DNA from: Galbitalea sp036271875
GTDB lineage: Bacteria; Actinomycetota; Actinomycetes; Actinomycetales; Microbacteriaceae
Direction of reading: 5' to 3'
DNA length: 64,000 nucleotides
NCBI GenBank assembly: GCA_036271875.1
Contig: DATAZU010000002.1
Location: 1-64,000 of the forward strand
The translations under genes and the position numbers were made by a program. Position 1 is the stretch's first letter, and every line of letters starts with the position of its first letter. Of the stretch, positions 1-8,662 are shown piece after piece. The notes below the pieces were generated by a model. It was not told the origin of the DNA. It saw only the letters and a list, made by a program, of their open reading frames with translations, and ran no database searches.

Positions 1-939
1 GGGCTCGGACCAAAGGTCACGGGCGCCATTCTCGAACTCGCTGACATCCTGAACGAGGTAACAGAGCGCGCGAATCCGTTCGGGCCGGCAACCGGATCCG
101 GTATCGCCGGGCCGGCAGACGTGCTGATCAGCGTGCTGCAGCGCACGCATTTTATCGAGGCGCTGCGCAACACCGGCGATCCGCAGGACGAGGCGCGAGC
201 CGAGAACGTCGAAGAGCTCATCTCGGTGACGAAGGAGTTCCAGAAGAACAACCCGGATGGCACGCTGCTCGACTTCCTGACCGAGGTGTCGCTCGTCGCG
301 GCGGCGGACGAGCTGGATGACTCGTCCGGAACGGTGTCGCTCATGACGCTCCACACGGCCAAGGGCCTCGAGTACGAGGCGGTGTTCCTCACCGGCATTG
401 AGGAGGGCTTGCTGCCGCACCAGATGTCAGCGGGGGAGATCGGCGGTCCGGCCGAGGAGCGGCGTCTCTTCTATGTCGGCATAACGCGCGCTCGTCGCCG
501 GCTCTATCTTTCGCTCGCGATGACGAGGGCACAGTTCGGCGAGGTCGGCGTCGCGATGCCGAGTCGCTACCTGCAGGAAATCCCGGCCGAGCTCATCGAC
601 TGGAGGCAGTCGCCGGGCGACGCGACGAGTCGGGGGGGCACCCAGCCGCGTGCGCTCAATGCGAGGCGCGAGGGCGGATTCAGCTTTCGCGAGTCGGTCG
701 GGCAGCTTCCACCGGCACCGCGCCAGAAGACCGAGTGGACGAGCGCCATTACCAACAAGGTTCGCGACAACGGCGACCTGACGCTGGCCGCGGGGGACCG
801 CATCCGTCATGCCGATTTCGGCGACGGTCGGGTGACCGTCGTCACCGGAGTTCCGCCAAAGGCGGTCGCCGAGGTGCAGTTCGATACCGCGGGACGCAAG
901 CGGCTGCTCATCAAGATCGCGCCGATCGAGAAGCTCTAG
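1..939 (+). CDS. pcrA: ATP-dependent DNA helicase PcrA/UvrD, C-terminal part
   Basis: The reading frame is open at the window's left edge, so the N-terminal Walker A part is missing. What remains is the end of a superfamily 1A 3'-5' helicase used in repair and in clearing replication blocks. Seen: motif V-like TLHTAKGLEYEAVFLTG, then EERRLFYVGITRARRRL (motif VI arginine region), and a C-terminal Tudor-like segment (GDRIRHADFGDGRV) that in PcrA/UvrD contacts RNA polymerase or DNA. The position just ahead of sucCD matches other actinobacterial chromosomes. The stop overlaps the convergent downstream gene by 4 bp. The family assignment is firm; pcrA versus uvrD1 naming is a convention. Confidence 0.93.
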   Translation, partial: GLGPKVTGAILELADILNEVTERANPFGPATGSGIAGPADVLISVLQRTHFIEALRNTGDPQDEARAENVEELISVTKEFQKNNPDGTLLDFLTEVSLVAAADELDDSSGTVSLMTLHTAKGLEYEAVFLTGIEEGLLPHQMSAGEIGGPAEERRLFYVGITRARRRLYLSLAMTRAQFGEVGVAMPSRYLQEIPAELIDWRQSPGDATSRGGTQPRALNARREGGFSFRESVGQLPPAPRQKTEWTSAITNKVRDNGDLTLAAGDRIRHADFGDGRVTVVTGVPPKAVAEVQFDTAGRKRLLIKIAPIEKL

Positions 940-1679
940 GCGCGCAGCCGCTTCAGGTAGTGCCGGTATGGCCACGCACGCAGCCGATGCGGTGTAACTC
1001 TCGCCAAGAATCCGATGACGCCCCACCAGCGATCCGCGCGGCGCTGGTCTCTCGGCGCCCACTCGAATCCGTAAGTCTCCCGAACGGATGCCGGTAGCAG
1101 CTCGATCGTCAGCAACCGCCCGAGCGGTAGCCCCGCACGAAGCCAGCGCGGCGCCGTTACAGGGGCGAACAGGTCATGCGCGATCTGACGCGCATCGTCT
1201 CCCACCTCCAGGGTTTCGAGTCGACCCTCGAAGTAGTCGGCAAAGGCTGCTCGGGATGCCGGCCACGACTCAGCAGGCATCGCAAGCGAAGTGCCGAGGG
1301 CGGCGTAGTCGCGATACAACTCATCGGCGAGAGCATCATCGGTCGCACCGAACACCCGGTCGTGGACCAGTGCCGCCGTCTCATACAGGGTGGCCGCCAC
1401 CCAGAGCTGGAGCTCGGCATCCGATGCCCCGCGCACCGCATGGTGCGCCCGCGCGACATGCGCCGAGACCTTCGCGGCATCGTCAGCGCTTCCAAGGACA
1501 ACCGCGTATGCGAAGGTCAGCGTGTTGCGCAGCCGCTCGACCGGGCGATGTGCGAAGTCGCTATGCCGGGCTACCCCCGCCGCGACGATCGGGTCGGCAA
1601 CCTGCAGCAGGATTGCGCGCGCGCCGCCGGCGATGAGCAGGCCGTCGGACGCCCATCTCTCGACCGCGCGCGATGCCAT
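936..1679 (-). CDS. MpaB-like oxygenase-family protein (DUF2236)
   Basis: A 247-residue soluble protein of the DUF2236/MpaB family, whose best known member is a haem-dependent rubber oxygenase; most members have no assigned substrate. The family pattern is visible: R-N-T-x-F-x-Y-A-V-V-L-G followed by ARAHHAVRG, with the conserved Arg, Thr and His residues in order. The reading frame could extend upstream to 1766, but that extension is built from a palindrome (1737-1828), so the ATG at 1679 (MASRAVERW) is preferred. It is convergent with the helicase gene, with no other gene in its unit. Family call good, reaction unknown. Confidence 0.75.
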   Translation of the reverse strand: MASRAVERWASDGLLIAGGARAILLQVADPIVAAGVARHSDFAHRPVERLRNTLTFAYAVVLGSADDAAKVSAHVARAHHAVRGASDAELQLWVAATLYETAALVHDRVFGATDDALADELYRDYAALGTSLAMPAESWPASRAAFADYFEGRLETLEVGDDARQIAHDLFAPVTAPRWLRAGLPLGRLLTIELLPASVRETYGFEWAPRDQRRADRWWGVIGFLARVTPHRLRAWPYRHYLKRLRA

Positions 1680-1736
1680 GCCTAAATCGTCCCACGGCAC
1701 ACCGCCGCATCGTTCGTGGTTGCTGCGGACTGACTG

Positions 1737-1828
1737 CCGTAACTCATGCAGAATTTTGCGCGGCAAAGTCGCCGCCGCGGATCTGCAAGGGTCGAACCCG
1801 CGCGGCGCAAATTCTGCATGAGTTACGG
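1737..1828. repeat. Long-armed palindrome, 24-bp arms
   Basis: The left arm (1737-1761, starting CCGTAACTCATGCAGAAT) and right arm (1805-1828, ending ATTCTGCATGAGTTACGG) are complementary over 24 bp with a single extra T in the left arm, around a 43-nt GC-rich loop. It lies in the intergenic space upstream of the minus-strand DUF2236 gene and of sucC. It resembles the other long palindromes of the window in layout but not in arm sequence. Confidence 0.85.
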
Positions 1829-1934
1829 AAGTGGGCGGCAGAGGACCGTAAGAGTTCCCCTTTTTAACACGCGCGGGACAGGCCTTCCGAGCGAGCGCAC
1901 AATCTCATGCGAGTAGAGTTCTCTACGGCCAAAG

Positions 1935-1952
1935 TATCTTGATATCGAGCTA
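1935..1952. promoter_or_regulatory. Candidate operator upstream of sucCD
   Basis: TATCTTGATATCGAGCTA is an imperfect palindrome 60-77 nt ahead of sucC. Its left half and centre match the near-perfect palindrome TATCTTGACATCAAGATA found ahead of icd at 32490-32507. A further half-like stretch (TATCTCGACG) follows directly. A shared regulator of TCA-cycle genes is inferred; its identity is not visible in the window. Confidence 0.5.
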
Positions 1953-2011
1953 TCTCGACGTCGGGACAACGGCCCGTCTACCAACATCAACGCGCGATTG
2001 GACGAACCAGC

Positions 2012-3181
2012 GTGGATCTTTTTGAGTACCAGGCCCGTGACCTTTTCGAACAGTACGGAGTGCCGGTACTTCCGGGCATCGTCGCGGATACCCCCGAGGA
2101 GGCGCGCGCCGCGGCCGAGAAACTCGGCGGAACCGTCGTCGTCAAGGCGCAAGTCAAGGCCGGCGGTCGCGGCAAGGCCGGCGGTGTCAAGGTCGTCCAC
2201 AATCCGGATGACGCAGCAACCGCGGCGGAGGCCATCCTGAAGCTCACCATCAAGGGACTTCCGGTGCACAGGGTCATGGTCACCGCTGGGGCGCGCATCG
2301 ACAAGGAGTTTTACTTCTCGGTGCTGCTCGATCGGGCCAACCGGTCATACCTCTCGCTCTGCGCCGTCGAAGGCGGCATGGAGATCGAAGAGCTGGCAGT
2401 TGAGCGTCCGGATGCGCTGGCTCGCGTCGAGGTCATCCCCGGCATCGGCATCGACCTCGACAAGGCGCTCGAGATCGCCAAGGCCGGACACTTCCCGGAT
2501 GACCTGGCCGCCAAGGTTGCTCCCGTGATCGCGAAGCTCTACGAGGTCTACAAGGGTGAGGATGCGACGCTCGTCGAGGTCAACCCGCTTGTCCTGACCG
2601 AGGACGGCACCATCCTCGCGCTCGACGGCAAGGTCAGCCTGGACGAGAACGCCGACTTCCGTCACCCGGCACATGCCGAGCTCGAGGATGCCGCTGCGGC
2701 TGACCCGCTCGAAGCGAAGGCCAAGGCGCTGCACCTTAATTACGTCAAGCTCGACGGCGAGGTCGGCATCATCGGAAACGGCGCAGGCCTCGTGATGTCG
2801 ACGCTGGATGTGGTCGCATACGCCGGCGAGAAGCACGGCGGTGTGAAGCCGGCCAACTTCCTGGACATCGGCGGCGGCGCATCCGCCGAGGTCATGGCAA
2901 ACGGACTCAGCGTCATCCTCGGAGACCCGCAGGTCAAGAGTGTGTTCGTCAACGTTTTCGGGGGCATCACGGCATGCGATGCGGTCGCCAACGGCATCGT
3001 GGGTGCTCTCGCGACCCTGGGGGACAGCGCAACGAAGCCCCTCGTTGTACGCCTCGATGGCAACAAGGTGGACGAGGGTCGCAAGATCCTCAATGACGCC
3101 AACAACCCGCTGGTCACTCTGGCGCTCACCATGGACGAAGGCGCCGACAAGGCCGCCGAGCTGGCATCGTCGGCCGCGTAG
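2012..3181 (+). CDS. sucC: Succinyl-CoA synthetase (ADP-forming) beta subunit
   Basis: A 389-residue beta subunit of the TCA-cycle enzyme that interconverts succinyl-CoA and succinate with ADP/GDP phosphorylation in the cytoplasm. The start is GTG (MDLFEYQARDLFEQYG), the canonical first residues of the family. Seen: the ATP-grasp region VVKAQVKAGGRGKAGGV, DEEFY-like metal and nucleotide residues, and the C-terminal GGGASAEV and NVFGGITACD segments that bind the phosphohistidine loop of the alpha subunit. No strong Shine-Dalgarno precedes the GTG. sucD follows after 25 bp, so the two subunits are co-transcribed. Confidence 0.97.
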   Translation: MDLFEYQARDLFEQYGVPVLPGIVADTPEEARAAAEKLGGTVVVKAQVKAGGRGKAGGVKVVHNPDDAATAAEAILKLTIKGLPVHRVMVTAGARIDKEFYFSVLLDRANRSYLSLCAVEGGMEIEELAVERPDALARVEVIPGIGIDLDKALEIAKAGHFPDDLAAKVAPVIAKLYEVYKGEDATLVEVNPLVLTEDGTILALDGKVSLDENADFRHPAHAELEDAAAADPLEAKAKALHLNYVKLDGEVGIIGNGAGLVMSTLDVVAYAGEKHGGVKPANFLDIGGGASAEVMANGLSVILGDPQVKSVFVNVFGGITACDAVANGIVGALATLGDSATKPLVVRLDGNKVDEGRKILNDANNPLVTLALTMDEGADKAAELASSAA

Positions 3182-3206
3182 CGGTTTCGACGGAAAGGAA
3201 CACAGT

Positions 3207-4109
3207 ATGTCGATCTTCCTCAACAAGAACTCCAAGGTCATTGTCCAGGGCATCACGGGTGGCGAGGGCTCGAAGCACACCGCTCTCATGCTCAAGGCCG
3301 GGACCCAGGTCGTCGGTGGAGTCAACGCGCGCAAGGCCGGTGAGACGGTGACCCACGCCGGAGCAAATGGGCAGAGTGTGACCCTTCCCGTCTTCGGATC
3401 CGTGGATGAGGCCATCCGCGAGACCGGCGCCGATGTCTCGATCGTCTTTGTCCCACCGGCATTCGCGAAGGATGCCGTGGTCGAGGCCATCGAGGCCGAG
3501 ATTCCCATGGTCGTTGTGATCACCGAGGGCATCCCGGTTCAGGACTCGGCCGAGTTCTGGGCCCTCGCGCAGGCCAAGGGCAACCTGACCCGGATCATCG
3601 GCCCGAACTGCCCCGGAATCATTACGCCGGGCGAATCCCTCGTCGGCATCACCCCCGCGAACATCACGGGCAAGGGTCCAATCGGTCTCGTTTCCAAGTC
3701 GGGAACGCTGACCTATCAGATGATGTTCGAGCTGCGCGACCTCGGCTTCTCGACCGCGATCGGCATCGGCGGCGATCCGATCATCGGGACGACCCACATT
3801 GACGCGCTCGCCGCGTTCCAGGACGACCCGGAGACCAAAGCGATCGTCATGATCGGTGAAATTGGTGGCGACGCCGAGGAGCGCGCGGCCGACTTCATCA
3901 AGGCAAACGTCACCAAACCGGTTGTCGCTTACGTCGCGGGATTCACCGCGCCGGAGGGCAAGACCATGGGGCATGCCGGGGCAATCGTCTCGTCCGGCGC
4001 CGGTACTGCCCAGGGCAAGAAAGAAGCGCTCGAGGCGGCCGGAGTCAAGGTCGGTAAGACACCGTCCGAGACGGCGGACCTCATGCGCGAGCTCTACGCG
4101 TCCCTCTAG
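3207..4109 (+). CDS. sucD: Succinyl-CoA synthetase alpha subunit
   Basis: A 300-residue alpha subunit that binds CoA and carries the transient phosphohistidine. The ATG at 3207 has a good ribosome site (GGAAAGGAA) and starts MSIFLNKNSKVIVQGITG, the usual family start. Seen: the Rossmann CoA-binding N-half, PNCPGIITPGE, the YVAGFTAPEGKTMGHAGAI stretch containing the phosphorylated His (GHAGAI), and normal length. It pairs with SucC immediately upstream. A small GC hairpin follows the stop. Confidence 0.97.
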   Translation: MSIFLNKNSKVIVQGITGGEGSKHTALMLKAGTQVVGGVNARKAGETVTHAGANGQSVTLPVFGSVDEAIRETGADVSIVFVPPAFAKDAVVEAIEAEIPMVVVITEGIPVQDSAEFWALAQAKGNLTRIIGPNCPGIITPGESLVGITPANITGKGPIGLVSKSGTLTYQMMFELRDLGFSTAIGIGGDPIIGTTHIDALAAFQDDPETKAIVMIGEIGGDAEERAADFIKANVTKPVVAYVAGFTAPEGKTMGHAGAIVSSGAGTAQGKKEALEAAGVKVGKTPSETADLMRELYASL

Positions 4110-4117
4110 TAGTCCTT

Positions 4118-4133
4118 CCGCCCGCAACGGCGG
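4118..4133 (+). terminator. Small GC hairpin after sucD
   Basis: CCGCC-CGCAAC-GGCGG, a 5-bp stem just after the sucD stop. There is no T-run. It may slow or end sucCD transcription, but the signal is weak. Confidence 0.3.
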
Positions 4134-4195
4134 GAGTATGGGGATGTCTCCCGGGGGAGTACGCGCGGGCAGTCGTCGACCGGCAGGGTGAAGGT

Positions 4196-4603
4196 ATGAC
4201 TACCTCAACCTCCGCGGTGAAGACCGCCCCAGCATGGCCGCTCTGGACCTACCGCATCGTCGCAACGCTCGCGGCAGTGCTGCTCTTCGCGCAGTCCATC
4301 CTCGCCGGCGAGTTCATCGCCGATAAGAACGACAAGTTCTCGTTCATGCTCCACCGTGAGAACGCCATCCTCGCCACCGTCGTTGTGCTGGTACTCGTGG
4401 TCGCTGCGATCCTGACCGTCTGGCCCGGCGGGGGCCGTCGCACGGTGCTTCCCCGTGCGATCGGTCTACTCGTTGTGACCGCGGGCGAGGCGGCAGCCGG
4501 ATTCGCGAAGCTGACCCAGCTGCACGTGCCACTCGGCGTGCTGCTGATCGGCATCGCGGCGTGGATGGCGATCGCATCCTGGTTTCCCCCGCGCAAAGCC
4601 TGA
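4196..4603 (+). CDS. Small four-helix membrane protein, unknown function
   Basis: A 135-residue protein with about four hydrophobic segments (roughly 19-40, 55-78, 86-103 and 111-130) separated by short charged turns, ending in PPRKA. I recognise no catalytic motif. The ATG is preceded by GGGTGAAGG. It sits between sucD and dhaK, 86 bp and 23 bp away respectively, so it could be co-transcribed with the dha genes, but nothing ties it to dihydroxyacetone metabolism. A real gene by codon use and topology. Confidence 0.7.
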   Translation: MTTSTSAVKTAPAWPLWTYRIVATLAAVLLFAQSILAGEFIADKNDKFSFMLHRENAILATVVVLVLVVAAILTVWPGGGRRTVLPRAIGLLVVTAGEAAAGFAKLTQLHVPLGVLLIGIAAWMAIASWFPPRKA

Positions 4604-4626
4604 CCATTCCGTGGGACGCTTGATAG

Positions 4627-5616
4627 GTGAAGAAGCTCATCAACGACCCGGACGACGTCGTCGCTGAGTCCCTCGTTGGGCTCGCGGCGGCGCACCCCGA
4701 GTTGAGGGTCGATCACGCAAACCGCGTCGTCTATCGCGCGACCCCGAAACCGCACGGCACCGTTGCCCTGCTGAGCGGCGGCGGCAGCGGCCACGAACCA
4801 CTGCACGGTGGCTACGTCGGATTCGGGATGCTGGATGCCGCAGTTGCGGGCGAGATCTTCACCTCGCCAACGCCAGACCAGATTGTCGCCGCGACGACCG
4901 AGATCGACACCGGCGCGGGCGTGCTGCAGCTCGTCAAGAACTACACGGGCGACGTCATGAACTTCGACATGGCGACCGAACTTGTCGGTGGCATCGCCGT
5001 CGAGACGGTGGTCATCTCGGACGATGTCGCTGTCGAGGACTCGACCTTTACCGCCGGCAGGCGCGGCACCGGCGTGACCGTGCTGGTCGAGAAGATCGTC
5101 GGTGCTGCCGCAGAGCAGGGCCGTGACCTCGCCGAACTCGCGGTCCTCGCTCGCCGGGTCTCCGGCGCCGGGCGCTCGATGGGCGTCGCCCTCACGAGCG
5201 GTACCATCCCAGCCTCGGGCAAACCCAATTTCGAGCTGCCGGCATCCGACATGGAGGTGGGAGTCGGCATCCACGGAGAACCGGGTCGGCGCCGGATGCC
5301 GCTCGCCGGAGCTCGCGAAATCGCCACGCTGCTCGTCGAGCCCATCCTGGCCGACCAGGACTTCGGCGGCGCTCCGGCGATAGTTATGCTGAACGGCATG
5401 GGTGCGACGCCGCTGATCGAGCTGTACCTCATGTTCGGTGAGGTCTCGAGGGTGCTCGAGAGGGCCGGGATCTCGGTCGCCCGCAGCCTGGTCGGCAACT
5501 ACGTCACATCGCTCGACATGGCGGGATGCTCGCTCACGGTGCTTCGCGCCGATAACGACATGCTCGGCCTCTGGGATGCGCCCGTTTCAACGCCAGCGCT
5601 CCGGTGGGGACTGTGA
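4627..5616 (+). CDS. dhaK: Dihydroxyacetone kinase, substrate-binding subunit
   Basis: A 329-residue DhaK that binds dihydroxyacetone covalently through a histidine hemiaminal and passes it to DhaL for phosphorylation. Seen: SGGGSGHEPLHGGYVG (about residues 50-65), QLVKNYTGDVMNF, and VGVGIHGEPG with the hemiaminal His near residue 216. The GTG start gives the usual family N-terminus (MKKLINDP). dhaL starts one base after the stop, and the multidomain phosphotransferase follows, so this is a PEP-dependent rather than ATP-dependent DHA kinase. Confidence 0.95.
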   Translation: MKKLINDPDDVVAESLVGLAAAHPELRVDHANRVVYRATPKPHGTVALLSGGGSGHEPLHGGYVGFGMLDAAVAGEIFTSPTPDQIVAATTEIDTGAGVLQLVKNYTGDVMNFDMATELVGGIAVETVVISDDVAVEDSTFTAGRRGTGVTVLVEKIVGAAAEQGRDLAELAVLARRVSGAGRSMGVALTSGTIPASGKPNFELPASDMEVGVGIHGEPGRRRMPLAGAREIATLLVEPILADQDFGGAPAIVMLNGMGATPLIELYLMFGEVSRVLERAGISVARSLVGNYVTSLDMAGCSLTVLRADNDMLGLWDAPVSTPALRWGL

Positions 5617-5617
5617 A

Positions 5618-6253
5618 ATGACAAACGCTGCTGCGGTCAGCTACGAGCAACTGCTCAACTGGTTGCGTCTTATCGATGAAAGTCTTATCGAGCAACGCAC
5701 CTACCTCACCGAACTCGACTCCGAGATCGGGGACGGCGACCACGGAACGAATCTTGCTCGCGGGGCGGCTGCGGCCTCATCGAAGGTCGACATCGATCAA
5801 CCTCAGTTCGTCGACGAGCTGTTCCGACTCGTTGGGATGACCCTTATCAGTTCCGTTGGCGGCGCGAGTGGCCCGCTTTACGGCACCTTCTTCCTGCGAT
5901 TCTCTCTGAGCGCGGGCCACGTCACCGAGCTGACCGGCGAGAAGCTCGCAAGCGCCCTCGAGGCGGGCGTCGCAGGCGTCGTCGACCGCGGAAAGGCCGA
6001 GCTCGGGGACAAGACGATGTTCGACGCAATGGAGCCGGCCGTTCGCGCCTTCCGCGACAACCTGGGTCAGGGAGTCGCGCTCGCCGCTCGCCGTGCGTTC
6101 GACGCGGCCGCGCAGGGTCGGGATGCGACAGCCGAACTCGTCGCGCGCAAGGGCAGAGCCAGCTATCTCGGCGACCGAAGCGTCGGCCACATCGACCCGG
6201 GCGCAGCATCCACCTGCCTGATGTTCGAGGCGCTTGCCGAGGCTCTTGCCTAG
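5618..6253 (+). CDS. dhaL: Dihydroxyacetone kinase, ADP-binding subunit
   Basis: A 211-residue DhaL that holds tightly bound ADP, re-phosphorylated by DhaM, and phosphorylates DHA bound to DhaK. Seen: the Mg-ADP aspartate cluster EIGDGDHGTNLARG, SSVGGASGPLYGTFF, and a C-terminal GRASYLGDRSVGHIDPGA, all standard for the family. The ATG at 5618 lies one base past the dhaK stop. The next gene, the phosphoryl donor, is 9 bp downstream. Confidence 0.95.
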   Translation: MTNAAAVSYEQLLNWLRLIDESLIEQRTYLTELDSEIGDGDHGTNLARGAAAASSKVDIDQPQFVDELFRLVGMTLISSVGGASGPLYGTFFLRFSLSAGHVTELTGEKLASALEAGVAGVVDRGKAELGDKTMFDAMEPAVRAFRDNLGQGVALAARRAFDAAAQGRDATAELVARKGRASYLGDRSVGHIDPGAASTCLMFEALAEALA

Positions 6254-6262
6254 GGGCTCGGC

Positions 6263-8662
6263 GTGATCGGCGTAGTCGTCGTCTCGCACAGTCCGCAGCT
6301 GGCGCGTTCAGCGGTCGATCTCGCTCTCGAAATGGTGCACGGCGTCAGCCCAAGGATTTCGATCGCGGCCGGTGTGTACGACGGATCGACCGGGACAGAC
6401 GCGACGCAGATCGCGGCATCCATCGCCGAAGTTGCATCGCCCGACGGCGTGCTCGTACTCGTTGATCTCGGCTCCGCGGTTTTGAGTGCGGGTCTCGCCC
6501 TCGAGCTGATCGATCTTCCCGGGGTCGAAGTACGCGTGACGAGCGCTCCATTCGTCGAGGGGCTGATGGCGGGTCTGGTTCGTGCCGCCGCCGGGTCGAG
6601 CCTCGACGAGGTCGAGCGCGAGGCACGGGACTCGCTCGAGAGCAAGCGCAGCCAACTCGGCGACCCGGCGGATGCTCCGCCCGAAGCTCCAACGGAGGGC
6701 GAACTCACTCTCGACCTGCGCCTGCGTAACCCGAGCGGCCTCCACATCCGCCCGGCTTCGATGATTGTGCTTGCACTCACACCGCTGGATGCCACGGTGA
6801 CTATCGCGAATCTGCGCACCGGTTCTGGTCCTCGGCTGGCCAATAGTCCCACGAAGCTCTTGACGCTTGCTGCCCAGAAGGGCGACATCGTGCGGGTGTC
6901 CGCGTCGGGCACCCAGGCACGGGAGGCTCTCGACACTGTCCGGGGAATGGTTGCCGACGGCTTCGGCGAGCTGGAGCAGGCGACCGAACCGCCCGCCTCG
7001 GGGCCATCCCGCGGCGGCCCGATCGGTGTCAGCCCCGGACGCGCGGTCGGCCCCGTCGTTCGGATGCCCGAGCCCCTGGAATCCCCACACGGTGGCGCGC
7101 CGCTTCCGGGCCCCGACCGATCCGGCGCCGCTGATCGAATCGACGCGGCGAGTTCCGCGGTCGCCCAGTCGCTGCGTGCTCGCGCCTCATCGGTCTCCGG
7201 CGAGCCACGCGCAGTTCTTGAGGCAGCGGCAACACTCGCCGACGACCCATCGACAATCTCGGAGGCGCGAGCGGCCGTTCTCGAACGCGGTGAGTCGCCG
7301 GAGGTCGCGGTCTGGTCGACGTTCGAGAGGCTCGCGGAGGATTTTGCCAGCCAGGGCGGGCGCATCCGCGAACGAGTCGCGGACCTGCACGACATCCGGA
7401 ATCGGGTGGTTGCGCAGCTTCTCGGGCGAGAGATTCCCGGGGTGCCCGCGCGTACCGAGCCGTTCGTTCTGGTCGCACGCGACCTCGCGCCGGCCGACAC
7501 CGCCCTCCTCGATCCGGCGGTGTGTGTCGCGATCATTACGCGCGAGGGTGGGCCCAATTCGCACACGGCGATCCTGTCGCGTTCGCTCGGCCTGCCGGCA
7601 CTCGTGTCAGTCGACGATGCGCTCGACCTCGCGAACGGAACGATTGTGCTGGTCGATGGCACGGCAGGAACCCTAACGGTCGACCCGACCGAGGCTCAGA
7701 TCTCGGAAGTTCGCGCGCAGGCGGTCGCGGTCGTCGAGTTCGATGGGGTTGGTCACACCTCCGATGATCACCGCGTGCAGCTGTTGGCCAACGTTGGTTC
7801 ACCGGCCAGTGTTGCCGGAGCGATTTCGGCCGCGGCCGAGGGGGTCGGACTATTCCGCACCGAATTCCTCTTTCTCGATCGATCCGAGGCGCCGAGCGTC
7901 GACGAGCAGGCATCGGCATACGCTGAGGTCTTCGCGGCATTCCCCGGCAAGCGGGTGATCGTGCGAACGCTGGATGCGGGGGCAGACAAACCGTTGGCCT
8001 TCGTCACACAGGCCAAAGAGACGAACCCTGCCCTCGGCGTGCGCGGCTACCGCACCACGTGGCGCCGGCCGGAACTTCTCGAAGACCAGCTCGCGGCGAT
8101 CGCGCTGGCCGAATCCGCCCACCGGGCGAAGGTCGAGGTCATGGCGCCGATGATCGACACTCCGGATGAGGCGGCCGATTTCGCGTCCCGCTGCGCGGCG
8201 CACGGCTTGTCGATGGTCGGCGTCATGATCGAAACACCGGCGGCAGCGATCACGGCTCAGGAGATCTTCGCAAGCGTCGACTTCGTCAGTCTCGGTACGA
8301 ACGATCTCGCGCAATACACGATGGCGGCAGACCGCGAGTCTGCCGATCTCGCTCTTCTGGGCGATCCATGGCAGCCCGCCGTGTTGCGGATGATGCGCCT
8401 GGCCTTCGATGCCGGGGCCGCGGCAGGCAAGCCGGTGAGCGTCTGCGGCGAGGCCGCATCCGATCCAATGCTTGCGGCCGTGTTGGTCGGGCTTGGTGCA
8501 TCCAGCCTCTCGATGTCACCGCGCGCGCTCGGGCACGTTAGCCAACTTCTGCGGGGCGTGACCTTCGACGAGTGTCGGGATGCGGCCGCGGATGCGCTCG
8601 ATGCAAGCACGCCGCAGGGGGCGCGTACCGCAGCGGCTAGCGCTCTTCGGATCGGTAGTTGA
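6263..8662 (+). CDS. dhaM: DhaM-HPr-Enzyme I fusion phosphotransferase
   Basis: A 799-residue cytoplasmic fusion that would carry phosphate from PEP to DhaL. Domains in order: DhaM (EIIA-mannose-like, about 1-130, phospho-His in VVVSHSPQLA, residue 9); HPr (about 147-240, His161 in GLHIRPAS); a full-length Enzyme I (about 255-799, phospho-His434 in REGGPNSHTAIL, then the PEP-binding barrel with GLFRTEFLFLDR and VSVCGEAASDP). E. coli DhaM has only a truncated EI, so this version looks self-sufficient. GTG start, 9 bp after dhaL. The 3' end overlaps the convergent DUF4166 gene by 26 bp. It could also be annotated ptsP/ptsI. Confidence 0.93.
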   Translation: MIGVVVVSHSPQLARSAVDLALEMVHGVSPRISIAAGVYDGSTGTDATQIAASIAEVASPDGVLVLVDLGSAVLSAGLALELIDLPGVEVRVTSAPFVEGLMAGLVRAAAGSSLDEVEREARDSLESKRSQLGDPADAPPEAPTEGELTLDLRLRNPSGLHIRPASMIVLALTPLDATVTIANLRTGSGPRLANSPTKLLTLAAQKGDIVRVSASGTQAREALDTVRGMVADGFGELEQATEPPASGPSRGGPIGVSPGRAVGPVVRMPEPLESPHGGAPLPGPDRSGAADRIDAASSAVAQSLRARASSVSGEPRAVLEAAATLADDPSTISEARAAVLERGESPEVAVWSTFERLAEDFASQGGRIRERVADLHDIRNRVVAQLLGREIPGVPARTEPFVLVARDLAPADTALLDPAVCVAIITREGGPNSHTAILSRSLGLPALVSVDDALDLANGTIVLVDGTAGTLTVDPTEAQISEVRAQAVAVVEFDGVGHTSDDHRVQLLANVGSPASVAGAISAAAEGVGLFRTEFLFLDRSEAPSVDEQASAYAEVFAAFPGKRVIVRTLDAGADKPLAFVTQAKETNPALGVRGYRTTWRRPELLEDQLAAIALAESAHRAKVEVMAPMIDTPDEAADFASRCAAHGLSMVGVMIETPAAAITAQEIFASVDFVSLGTNDLAQYTMAADRESADLALLGDPWQPAVLRMMRLAFDAGAAAGKPVSVCGEAASDPMLAAVLVGLGASSLSMSPRALGHVSQLLRGVTFDECRDAAADALDASTPQGARTAAASALRIGS

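Noticed and set aside
1680..1766. Longer start of the DUF2236 gene
   Set aside because: The extra 29 residues are largely encoded by a palindrome arm and begin with an unlikely sequence.
2345..3532. 395-residue minus-strand open frame across sucC and sucD
   Set aside because: It is antisense to two certain genes, is low in complexity and has no family motif. Long antisense frames are expected in GC-rich coding DNA.
6250..7662. 470-residue minus-strand frame in the phosphotransferase gene
   Set aside because: Ser/Arg-rich antisense shadow of a fusion protein with three certain active sites.
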